This document shows positions 6,606-14,538 of a DNA stretch of 64,000 bases, in pieces. This DNA comes from Allocoprobacillus sp002160865 (GTDB lineage: Bacteria; Bacillota_I; Bacilli_A; Erysipelotrichales; Coprobacillaceae). The position numbers were made by a program, and so were the translations under genes. Each line of letters opens with the position of its first letter. Position 1 is the first letter of the stretch. The stretch is from the NCBI RefSeq assembly GCF_042850985.1, contig NZ_AP031415.1, forward strand, positions 1,984,001 through 2,048,000, given 5' to 3'. The notes beneath the pieces were generated by a model. It worked only from the letters and a program-made list of their open reading frames with translations, was not told where the DNA came from and made no database searches.

Positions 6606-7985
6606 TCAATTCTCCTTTCGTTCATCTGATACGGTTTGTCTTGCCAGTGCAAGAGAGCTGATAGTCTGTAAAAAATCATGCCCCTTTGGTACAAGGGGAG
6701 TGTAAAACTCCGATATGACGCTCGTTCCCACATCACAATAGCCACGTCCTTTGATACGCTTCTGGAAGAACTGTTTCTTTACGTCGCTTCCAAAGAGCAT
6801 ACCGTAGCCTAGCTCGCTGATACGCCCCAAGCCCACACGGAAGTTGAAGTTATCTCTGATACCGTCTGAAAAATACTTTGCGTCGGGTCGCTGGCAGGCA
6901 ACAATGAGAAAATAGCCCGCCTGTCTGCCGAGCATGACGATTTTCTTTAGCTGGCTTAAAAGGCTTATGCTTTCCTTTGTCCCCAACATTTCCAAGAACG
7001 CCACATACTCGTCAAAGATAAGGAAGCAGGGCGGTAAGCCCAGATAGGCATAGTTTTCGCCCGTCTTGTAGTCTGGGTGTTGCTTCATTTCCTCGCTTCG
7101 CTGTATCATGCCCTCATAGAACGCATTGACACATTCAATCATATCTTCTTTGGTATGGTACACGTTATCCATGACCGTACCCAAGTCCGCAAGGTCAGCG
7201 TTCTTAGGGTCTAAGATGAATAGCTGGGCGTTGGTCTGCAAGAGGGCTTCAATGATTGTCAGCAGGAAATAGGTCTTTCCACCGCCAGTCCCGCCACAGA
7301 TAAGGGCGTGAGGGAGTGCGTCATATTCCCATGTGAGGTTCTTCATCAGACGCAAGCCCCCGTTTTCTGCTTTTACTTCGTCAATCGAGATACGGTTCGC
7401 TATCATGTCATAAAGTAAAACGTATTCGATATAGCCGTCATGGAGCGTCTTGTCGGTCAGTTCACAGTAAAGCCCGCTTTCCAGCTTATCTTCCAGACGT
7501 AAAAGCTGGTCTTGATACTTTCCCAAAGAGATTTCACAGAGGATATGGAGCAAGCCCGTTTCCATTTGATAATAGATTTTAGGAAACCAGACGATTTTTT
7601 CCCTTGATCTGCTCTGCAGGTCAGTGAAAAAACCGCTGTCCTGTACGGTCTGTGCTTCATACCACTTGTTGTCCAGTATCATGCGTGCCAGCTTTTGACG
7701 GTGCGATAGCTTCTTGAAGCTGTCATAGCAAAAGCGGTAATAAAGAAAAGCGACCAATGCACAAACACCAGTCGCTATCAAAATCGTTATGAAGTTGTAG
7801 GTGGAAAGCGTTATGCCATTATCTAGTAAACTGAAATGCTCCCAATCGGTACGCATGAGCTGTCCCATGTTCAGTAGCAGGAGAACCGCCACGAACAGGA
7901 GCAGGAGCGTACCCGCACAGAAGCGGTACACAAGGTTCTTGTCGCTGGCTCTGATACGCTTTCCCTTGTATTTATATAGGTTCAT
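6606..7985 (-). CDS. tcpA: TcpA, FtsK/SpoIIIE-type coupling ATPase (Orf21)
   Basis: A 459-aa coupling protein that feeds the nicked strand-relaxase complex into the mating channel. Two N-terminal membrane helices (about 24-40 and 65-84) anchor it. Walker A is GGTGGGKT (231-238), and Walker B is FLIFDE (321-326). The start is ATG 7985 behind AAAGGGG. Upstream codons in the same frame cover a hairpin and are unlikely to be translated. The ICE-2 homologue at 55018-56421 aligns along its whole length. It corresponds to Tn916 orf21. Confidence 0.93.
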   Translation of the reverse strand: MNLYKYKGKRIRASDKNLVYRFCAGTLLLLFVAVLLLLNMGQLMRTDWEHFSLLDNGITLSTYNFITILIATGVCALVAFLYYRFCYDSFKKLSHRQKLARMILDNKWYEAQTVQDSGFFTDLQSRSREKIVWFPKIYYQMETGLLHILCEISLGKYQDQLLRLEDKLESGLYCELTDKTLHDGYIEYVLLYDMIANRISIDEVKAENGGLRLMKNLTWEYDALPHALICGGTGGGKTYFLLTIIEALLQTNAQLFILDPKNADLADLGTVMDNVYHTKEDMIECVNAFYEGMIQRSEEMKQHPDYKTGENYAYLGLPPCFLIFDEYVAFLEMLGTKESISLLSQLKKIVMLGRQAGYFLIVACQRPDAKYFSDGIRDNFNFRVGLGRISELGYGMLFGSDVKKQFFQKRIKGRGYCDVGTSVISEFYTPLVPKGHDFLQTISSLALARQTVSDERKEN

Positions 7986-8004
7986 AAACACCCCTTTCTG
8001 GATA

Positions 8005-8045
8005 TGGAAAAAGCGGTCAATCGTAAAGACCAACCGCTTTTTCTT
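8005..8045 (-). promoter_or_regulatory. Terminator-like hairpin upstream of tcpA
   Basis: AAGCGGT (8011-8017) pairs with ACCGCTT (8033-8039). On the minus strand it is followed by TTTTTCC, about 20 nt before the tcpA start. It can end transcription from the VanZ-like gene or attenuate tcpA. Confidence 0.55.
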
Positions 8046-8659
8046 TAAAGAAACCATGTCCAGTTATATAGTAGGAAATTACTTGCACAAGCTAACACCA
8101 AATAGATAACTGGCTCGAAATTCCCCAATGAAATAGTTCGCTGTTTTTCTTTTTTGTTAAAGAAATGATTTCCAATCATTTTCCACACAACATATCCTAA
8201 AACTGCACCTAATGTATTCATCAGCAAATCATCAATATCTATCAAACGATTAGTTGGTAATTGAGCAAATTCGATAAATACCGAAAATACTAATCCTGTT
8301 AGGGCTACTTTTATTGGATTTCTAAAATTTCTCCATATATACGGCAATAAAAATCCCAATGGCATAAGCATAATTACATTCATACAATAAGTAAATAAAC
8401 CGTCTGACTGAAATGGGATAATTCCAATATTTGCCTGTTGAAAAGTCTCAATCAGCCCACCTTTTGAAATAATGTCCCATACAGTGCCGATACCCGTAAC
8501 AGAAAAAACAAGCCATACATAAATCATCATAGTGTATGTCCAAAAATAATGTGTAGAAGTTGATTTTCTCTTACATAACACTAAAACTACTTGATACAGC
8601 ATTACTGGAAACACAGTTAAAATGATTGGAATAATCAGCATTAAAATCACTATCCTCAC
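8045..8659 (-). CDS. VanZ-family membrane protein (ICE cargo)
   Basis: A protein of up to 204 aa with five or six predicted membrane helices. The RLIDIDDLLMNTLGAVLGY segment (about residues 118-136) is the characteristic VanZ signature. VanZ proteins are linked to low-level teicoplanin or lipoglycopeptide tolerance, though most are uncharacterised. Several starts compete (GTG 8659, GTG 8650, ATG 8641) behind a shared AGAGGAG. It is much more AT-rich than tcpA and orf22 on either side and is absent at this place in ICE-2, where an unrelated gene sits. It is therefore probably swappable cargo. Confidence 0.85.
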   Translation of the reverse strand: MRIVILMLIIPIILTVFPVMLYQVVLVLCKRKSTSTHYFWTYTMMIYVWLVFSVTGIGTVWDIISKGGLIETFQQANIGIIPFQSDGLFTYCMNVIMLMPLGFLLPYIWRNFRNPIKVALTGLVFSVFIEFAQLPTNRLIDIDDLLMNTLGAVLGYVVWKMIGNHFFNKKEKQRTISLGNFEPVIYLVLACASNFLLYNWTWFL

Positions 8660-8753
8660 TCCTCTCTGAAACTATGTACAATATTTTACTATATAATTCT
8701 GAAAAAATTTCAAAGATAAGTAAAATAGTTTCTTAATTTTCACTTGACAATTT

Positions 8754-9140
8754 TTATTTTTTCTGCTGTCCTTGCGGAGCATGGTTCTGTGGATTGCCTG
8801 CGGGCTGACCGCCTTTATTTTTCAGCACAATGTCGTCTGCCTTGATGTACCATTCCACGTCTGCCCCTCGGTAGTTGGCGTTTGCCACCGTATCGGCAAC
8901 AGGGTTGATAAGCTCCACCTCGGCATTGTACGGATAGTCCTTGACAGGTATTTCCGCTGGGATAGATACCTGTATCGTGCGTTCCTGCTGACTGCATTTC
9001 AAATCGTAAGTTCTACGCTTGATTTCCTCGGTGGTCGTCCCGTCCTCATTCTCCACACGCACTTCATGTCTAAGGGCAGAGAATTTCAGCACTCCAAACG
9101 TCTTTTCCTTATCTAATACAATTCCATTCGCTAATCTCAT
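8754..9140 (-). CDS. YdcP/DUF961-family protein (Orf22)
   Basis: A 128-aa protein beginning MRLANGIVLDKEKTFGVLKF, closely similar along its length to the ICE-2 product at 53796. It belongs to the DUF961/YdcP group encoded at the head of Tn916-like transfer operons. The tail is rich in Q, N and P. Known family members are small beta-rich proteins needed for or linked with conjugation, but their biochemical role is unclear. It lies 15 bp after orf23, a paralogous gene, and reads as one operon. Confidence 0.88.
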   Translation of the reverse strand: MRLANGIVLDKEKTFGVLKFSALRHEVRVENEDGTTTEEIKRRTYDLKCSQQERTIQVSIPAEIPVKDYPYNAEVELINPVADTVANANYRGADVEWYIKADDIVLKNKGGQPAGNPQNHAPQGQQKK

Positions 9141-9155
9141 AGTCTGATACCCCCT

Positions 9156-9482
9156 TTACTTGCTTTCCTCGGCTGGAAGCATATCATCAGCCGTTAAGAT
9201 ATAGTTAGTGTAGCCACGACCTCGCACGTTCTTTCCCTCGGCGGTAATCTTAGGATTGATGAGCTTTACTTTCTGCTCATACTTGAAACGCTTCTCCCCA
9301 GCCTTTGCGGGAAGCACCACGATAATGTCGTCGGCTCTCTGAATGTCGGAATACAGGTTATAGCTTCTCGTCACGGGGACAAAGCGACCATTGACACGCT
9401 GTTGCTCTACCTCATTTTCTCCTGCAAACTCCAAGTTACCAAAAGTCTGTGCCATGTCAGGCACGATATATTTCAATTTCAT
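9156..9482 (-). CDS. YdcP/DUF961-family protein (Orf23)
   Basis: A 108-aa protein beginning MKLKYIVPDMAQTFGNLEFA. The start is ATG 9482 behind GAGGTATGAACAC. The frame extends 15 nt further upstream but without a better site. It matches the ICE-2 protein at 53466 and is a distant paralogue of orf22, sharing the KTFGxL and VxLINP patterns. This is the first conserved transfer-operon gene after the adhesin, equal to Tn916 orf23. No catalytic motif is visible. Confidence 0.88.
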   Translation of the reverse strand: MKLKYIVPDMAQTFGNLEFAGENEVEQQRVNGRFVPVTRSYNLYSDIQRADDIIVVLPAKAGEKRFKYEQKVKLINPKITAEGKNVRGRGYTNYILTADDMLPAEESK

Positions 9483-9568
9483 GTGTTCATACCTCATTTC
9501 TATAAAATCTGTTGATTATCAATGCTTTTATTCTGGCTGGTGGTGTGATACCCGTAAGCCCCCAGACC

Positions 9569-9604
9569 GTCAAGGGCAGGTAAATGCTTAAAAGCACCCT
9601 TGAC
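9569..9604. repeat. Conserved hairpin between adhesin and orf23
   Basis: GTCAAGGG pairs with CCCTTGAC around a loop containing TGCTT/AAGCA. ICE-2 has the same stem with a changed loop at 53345-53376, in the same noncoding interval (about 235 bp here). The interval also holds a G/C-rich CCGCCG/CGGCGG hairpin near 9657-9680, which may be the adhesin terminator. Confidence 0.5.
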
Positions 9605-9717
9605 TGTCTGTGTGCTTACAGGTGGGTGGCGGACAAGCCAGAATAAAGGGAAGCTCCGCCGTTTCCATGTATCGGCGGGGAACGTGATTTCTTCATCATC
9701 ATAAGCAGACCGTCCGA

Positions 9718-12700
9718 TTATGAACGTCTACGCTTGATGAAGTATGTTCCTGCCACGCCTGCACCAGAGAGAATAAGAAGCCCTAAGAATAAGGCAATGT
9801 TTGTGTTATCGCCTGTCTTTGGAGCGTCTGTTGTCTTGCTCGGTGTATCTGGTGTGGTCGGCTGTTCCGGCTCTGTTGGTTCTTCCGGCATTTCTGGTAC
9901 TTCTGTGATTGTCACCGTCTGCCCGTCGTCCTCAATGTCCTTATGCTCTGTAACCTTAGTCGGTTCGTCTGGATTGCTCAAATCGTATAATTCCTCAAAG
10001 GTCACAAGCTCTTTCCCGCCAAGCTCGGAAGCGTCGAATGTAAAGGCAATCTGTACTTCCATACTTTCACTGTCGGCAGTAAAGGTATAGTCATTCTCGA
10101 CACGCTCACCATTGATGATAAGTTCTGCATTTTCGTCCTTAATCATCTGCCAGCCTTTGAGCTGATACTTTGTGCCGATTTCCAATCCGTCAAGGGTAAC
10201 GGTATCAATGATTGTCACGTCTTTTCCTGCTTCAATCTCTTTCTTTCCGTCCTCGCTGGTCGCTGTGGTATGGATAGAGATGATACGCTCCGTGATAAGC
10301 ACCGTCTGTCCCTCGTCGTCAATATCCTTGTGTTCAGCCACCTTTACAGGCTCGTCCTCATTGGAAAGGTCGTAAAGTTCCTCAAAGGTAACAAGGTTCT
10401 GACCGCCAAGAGAAGAAGCGTTAAACGTGTATTCTATTTCAATCTTCATTTCCTCGCTGTCGGCTGTGAATGTGTAATCACTTTCCACACGCTGTCCGCC
10501 GATAAGAAGCTCGGCGTTTTCCTCTTTCAACATCTGCCAGCCTTTAAGCTGATACTTCGTCCCTTTTTCCAGACCCTCAAGGGTAACCGTGTCAACGATT
10601 GTTACCTCTTTACCAGCCACGATAGACTTCTCGCCGTCCTTGCCTGTGGCTGTGGTATGGATAGAGATTTCTTTCTCGTATTCATCAGTAAGTGTCCCTA
10701 AATCAATGGTCACATTGTTTCTGGACACCACGATTTCAAACGGCGGGATAAGCTCAAAGCCTTTGTTGCCCTCACAGCGTAATTCCTCAATGATATAGGT
10801 ATCGTAAATCAAAGCACCCTTGCTGTCGTCTGGCTCGCTTGTTCCAAACCAGATACCGTCCTCGCTGGTCTTTCCTGCATTGGTGTTGTTCTTATGGGAA
10901 GCCCAGTCAGAAGAAGTGGAGAACTGTCCGTTATCATCAGTTACGATAATGTGGCTCTCACCTGTGGTCTTGCTGGTGATCCTAAACGGAACTCCCGCAA
11001 GACGCTGGTGTGTGCCAGCTCCAATCTTGACACCCTCTAGGTCGCCACGCTTCACTTGATTGTAGATTGACGTGTCTGTCCCTGTAAGGTCAACGATTTT
11101 TCCGTCCTCTGTGATTTCAAATTCAATCGGTTTCGCACCCTCTGTTAGATAGCCCTCTGGTGCTTTGCTTTCCTCGATACGGTATTTTCCGTAAGGTAAC
11201 AGGTCGGCAGAAGTAGAAGCCACGCCCTCAATGTCGGTAAGGATTGTCTTTACCACTTCATTCTTGCTGTAAAGTTTCCCCTCGACAAGTACAGCGTTGT
11301 CATTAAGGGAAATGATTTCAAATTCAGCGTCTTTCAAAGTCGCACTTCCTTGACCTTTGGTATCGCTGGTTTCTAAATCTCTTTTCTGGATTTTTACACC
11401 GCCACGGATAACCTTGTCTGATACATGGTACTGATTGCTTCCAGACAGTACGGCAATGTCGCCGTCCTCGGTAATCTGTGTAAGGTACATTCCCTTAATT
11501 TGTTCCTCGCTTCCGTCAGTCTGCATATATGCACCGTCAAGAAGATAGCCGTTAGGAGCTTTCGTTTCCTCGACCGTCAGCGTTCCTAAAGGAAGCACGT
11601 TCTTTCCGTCCTGTGTATAGAAGCTGTCCCCAGATACCTTGTATTCATCAGAAAGGCGGGAAACATAATGGATAGTGCCGTCGCTGTCCTTTTCAGCGAT
11701 TGTCTTTGTCACCCATGTCTTTGTAGGCTCGCTGGGGAGATTGTCAGCGGTATAGTGTCCCGCATAGAATTTCCATGTGAACTCCGCACCCTCTAGGGAA
11801 GCGTCGCCCTGTGGAGCGTCTTTCTGTGTTTCCATGTCAATCTTGAAAAGCTCGATAAGGGTATCTGTAACCTTTGGCGTATCGGATACGTTCAAGGTCG
11901 CTGTCTTGCCAGCTTCCACATTTAAGGAATACACTGTATTGTCCACCTTGTAGCCAGCAGGAGCGGAAAGCTCTTTGATGTAGACTGTGCCAGCCTTTAC
12001 TTCCACAGTATCAGTATTTCCGCTGTTATCCGTCGTAAGGGTGGCAAGCTGTTTTGTGCAGTCCTTATCAGAATAGACACCATAAGTCGCACCAGCGATA
12101 GAGTAAAGCCCGTTCCCATCGGTAATGCTGGCATTACTGGAAGTCTTTTTAAGGGTGGCATTTCCTACGGCAAGTTTCGCCCAGAACTGTCCAATGTCCT
12201 GTCCCTCGCCAGAGTAGATATAACCGCCACATTCATAGCGTCCCTTGTTCTCGCTGGCAAAGGTTTTTGCCCCGGCGTACACCTCGTCCTGTATCGCTTT
12301 TGGGATTTCATCATAGGAAGCTCTGACGTTATCGCATTGCCAGCCCAGATGAACACTCAATCTCTGCCATACGACGCACTGTTTCAAAAGGTAGATATGC
12401 TGACTGCTCAATCCGCTGTGGCTCTGCACATACTGATTGACATACTCGATTGAGAGGGCAACATCTGAAATCTGGTCGTAGCTCATGCGTGTGCTTGCGT
12501 CGGCTCTGGTCTTGTAGCCGTTGCGGAAGTTAGTGTTAATATCCACGCAGAAAGCGTCCTCGCCCTCAACGGTCATGTGTCCCTCGTTGAATGTCGAACC
12601 GATAGAACCGTCATTCATCACTTTTTCAACGATACCGACACGCTCGGCACTTTCTGTCCAGTATTGCTTCTCGGAAGCGTGGACTGCCGTTGTCGGCAAA

Positions 12701-12762
12701 GCGGTAACGATAGTCGCAAAGGCAAGGAAGCCCGTGGCTAATCGCTTCAATATCTTTTTCAT
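9718..12762 (-). CDS. Sortase-anchored thioester/VaFE surface adhesin
   Basis: A 1014-aa wall-anchored protein. A signal peptide (about 1-30, ends TTAVHAS) is followed by a TQXA-type thioester domain: C72 in FCVDINT and Q128 in KQCVVW are the likely crosslink pair for covalent binding to host surfaces. Several SpaA/Cna-B-like domains follow. Two VaFE repeats of about 127 aa start near 10670 and 10285 (IHTTAT...VTFEELYD). Then come a P/T-rich spacer, an APKTGD sortase motif, a membrane helix and RRRS. The start is ATG 12762 behind AAAGGAG. It occupies the orf24 position. ICE-2 carries a close paralogue with three VaFE repeats. Confidence 0.9.
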   Translation of the reverse strand: MKKILKRLATGFLAFATIVTALPTTAVHASEKQYWTESAERVGIVEKVMNDGSIGSTFNEGHMTVEGEDAFCVDINTNFRNGYKTRADASTRMSYDQISDVALSIEYVNQYVQSHSGLSSQHIYLLKQCVVWQRLSVHLGWQCDNVRASYDEIPKAIQDEVYAGAKTFASENKGRYECGGYIYSGEGQDIGQFWAKLAVGNATLKKTSSNASITDGNGLYSIAGATYGVYSDKDCTKQLATLTTDNSGNTDTVEVKAGTVYIKELSAPAGYKVDNTVYSLNVEAGKTATLNVSDTPKVTDTLIELFKIDMETQKDAPQGDASLEGAEFTWKFYAGHYTADNLPSEPTKTWVTKTIAEKDSDGTIHYVSRLSDEYKVSGDSFYTQDGKNVLPLGTLTVEETKAPNGYLLDGAYMQTDGSEEQIKGMYLTQITEDGDIAVLSGSNQYHVSDKVIRGGVKIQKRDLETSDTKGQGSATLKDAEFEIISLNDNAVLVEGKLYSKNEVVKTILTDIEGVASTSADLLPYGKYRIEESKAPEGYLTEGAKPIEFEITEDGKIVDLTGTDTSIYNQVKRGDLEGVKIGAGTHQRLAGVPFRITSKTTGESHIIVTDDNGQFSTSSDWASHKNNTNAGKTSEDGIWFGTSEPDDSKGALIYDTYIIEELRCEGNKGFELIPPFEIVVSRNNVTIDLGTLTDEYEKEISIHTTATGKDGEKSIVAGKEVTIVDTVTLEGLEKGTKYQLKGWQMLKEENAELLIGGQRVESDYTFTADSEEMKIEIEYTFNASSLGGQNLVTFEELYDLSNEDEPVKVAEHKDIDDEGQTVLITERIISIHTTATSEDGKKEIEAGKDVTIIDTVTLDGLEIGTKYQLKGWQMIKDENAELIINGERVENDYTFTADSESMEVQIAFTFDASELGGKELVTFEELYDLSNPDEPTKVTEHKDIEDDGQTVTITEVPEMPEEPTEPEQPTTPDTPSKTTDAPKTGDNTNIALFLGLLILSGAGVAGTYFIKRRRS

Positions 12763-12794
12763 AGCTTTTAAAATTCTCCTTTCGTTTGGATATA

Positions 12795-12824
12795 GAAAAA
12801 GCCGTCCATTTCTGAACGGCTGGA
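12795..12824 (-). promoter_or_regulatory. Terminator-like hairpin in the adhesin leader
   Basis: GCCGT (12801-12805) pairs with ACGGC (12816-12820), followed on the minus strand by TTTTTC, about 35 nt before the adhesin start. The loop TTCAGAAATG is identical in the ICE-2 adhesin leader hairpin (49734-49760), although the stems differ. Confidence 0.6.
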
Positions 12825-12955
12825 AATAGAAAAGGAACGTCAATATCGGCGTTCCATAATCTACTTGCGATATTCAATTTTTAGTTTATCAATACTGATG
12901 TGCTGTACCATATCTTTGCAAATCTGGGATTTCTAACGTATCAAGGCTCATTCAA

Positions 12956-12979
12956 TGGTAGTAAAATCGTAGTAATTTG
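12956..12979. repeat. Tandem GTAGTAA repeats, candidate integrase arm sites
   Basis: TGGTAGTAAAATCGTAGTAA here closely resembles GTGGTTAAAATCGTGGTAAA at 58334-58353, next to the Tn916-type integrase gene. Tn916 Int binds short direct repeats near each element end. This supports placing the ICE-1 end shortly to the right. The stretch from 12850 to 13120 otherwise shows no gene. Confidence 0.5.
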
Positions 12980-13120
12980 AAGTATTTAAACCCTTGAAAA
13001 TGCTGATAGATACAGTGTTTTAGCGGACAATCAGATTTTTAGTTGGTTTTTAAAAGAAAAACTTTCATGTTATGATTGTTAATGTTCGCTTAATCATCCA
13101 TGAAAAGAGAATATTAACCT

Positions 13121-13800
13121 ATGTACGATGATATCATACATTCCCTCGATTTAAATTGAATATATTTCTCATACCTTTAAAAACAACACCCACTTTTATT
13201 TTATCAAATTTGTATCTAGTGGTGTTTTCTGTCCAAACTGTGGCCAATACACTAAAAAAGGTCATGAATATAAAATGTTTCTCTTAATCATTCTATTTTC
13301 ATTACTGAAAATTTGTCTATAAGGCAGAAGATATATTTGTCCTCACTGTTCCAGAACGGCTTATGAGATGAATCCATTCAAAAGCAGTCACCCTAGATTG
13401 ACTTTGAAAACCATTCACAATGTCCTTGTATTATTGAAGGATTATAATCAGACTCTTTCTATGGCGGCCAAGAAAACTAATCTCTCTGTCATTGAGGTCA
13501 TGACTATATTTGATAAACATGTTCAGATAAAAAGAAAAAAGCTTTCTGAAGCTATCTGCATTGATAAATTCTTCTTCTCCCGTCATGCAAAAAAAAACAA
13601 ATATGCCTGTCTTATCAATTTTAAAAATGGTCTTGTCCCTGATATCCTTCCTTCTCGACACAAGGCTGATTTAAGATCATACTTAAGAATGATTTCTAAA
13701 GGGGAAAAAATGAATGTCAAATATGTAATCATGGATCTTTACGATAATTATCGTGACATTGTCTATCAGTGGCTTCTTAATGCCATTGTCTGTGCAAACT
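13121..13800 (+). pseudogene. ISL3-family transposase remnant
   Basis: A decayed transposase with stops and frameshifts. MYDDIIHSLDLN at the start, a zinc-ribbon FCPNCGQYTKKGHEYK, then CPHCSRTAYEMNPFKSSH and a longer open stretch from 13368 (IDKFFFSRHAKKNKYACLIN, ILPSRHK, VKYVIMDLYDNYRDIV, NAIVCA) follow the ISL3 order. It breaks off at about 13800, where the family normally continues (NAIVC.DSFH), so roughly the C-terminal half is missing. It marks the junction between ICE-1 and the chromosome and cannot be functional. Confidence 0.75.
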
Positions 13801-14328
13801 CAAAACTTTTTTATTATCTTTTCTTGTTATTTCCAAACCTACTTTTACTGTGATTTTTCTTCCAAACAATGATACATCTACATAAGCTATACGTTTATGC
13901 CTATCAATCTTGCTAATGTGTCCTTCATATTCTTTTAATGGAGTCTTTCTAATATAAAGAACATCTCCTTCAATATAACCCGTAGATACATCAACACGAT
14001 ACTTTTTCCGCCAAACCATGCTAAAAATATAGTTTCCTGCTTATATATTGGGTATATATCTCCCATCATCATTACCTAATAATCTCGTTAAACCTGGAAC
14101 TTCCTTCAACTCCATAAACAAATCATCTATATCATTGCTAATTAAAAAAATATAACCTTTAAATAAAACATCTTCAACTATATGACATTGACCTTTAAAT
14201 CGTCGCATATGTTTATATTTAGGAATAAAACATTCTTTATAGCAATCTTTACTAATAAGAATTTTACATTTTCTTGCAATTTCTTCTTAACCACTTTTCA
14301 CCTGTACACCATAGCAATTATCAAACAT
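13777..14328 (-). pseudogene. Broken NusG/LoaP-like antiterminator gene
   Basis: Minus-strand reading from ATG 14328 gives MFDNCYGVQVKSG, a stop, then EEIARKCKILISKDCYKECF, HIVEDVLFKGYIFLISNDID, LKEVPGLTRLLGND and GRYIPNI, another stop, then a KOW-type C-terminus (GYIEGDVLYIRKTPLKEYEG) ending in GRKITVKVGLEI. This is the NusG fold order, with the LoaP/RfaH-like spacing. LoaP proteins let polymerase read through terminators in long polysaccharide or antibiotic operons. At least one nonsense codon and one indel disable it. It lies near, but opposite to, an exopolysaccharide operon. Confidence 0.7.
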
Positions 14329-14538
14329 ATCACATACCTTCAAAAGAAGTATGAAATTTTGATGAATTATAAGCATTTATGGTTTTAAAAACTTGGAATG
14401 AGGGGAGCTGGGATAGATACAATAAAGTAAATATGATTAAATAAATGGTTGAGACATTTAAGATCTATTTAATATTGAATAAGTTAATTGAGAAGAATTC
14501 ATAAAAAGAACATTGAAGATGTATGAATTTATTTTTAA

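Larger units (their letters stand above)
1..13050 (-). mobile_element. ICE-1, Tn916-family integrative conjugative element (partial)
   Basis: A run of minus-strand genes reproduces the Tn916 conjugation module in order: adhesin in the orf24 position, orf23, orf22, orf21/tcpA, oriT, orf20/mobT, orf19/tcpD, ardA genes and orf17/tcpE. It is truncated by the left window edge, so the later transfer genes and any integrase are not visible. Base composition is richer in G+C than the chromosome to its right. The right boundary is an estimate. Repeats of the form GTAGTAA at 12956-12979 resemble integrase arm sites, and an ISL3-type remnant begins at 13121, so the end lies roughly between 12980 and 13120. 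Cargo: adhesin, VanZ-like protein, small zinc protein and an IS21-family insertion. Confidence 0.85.
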
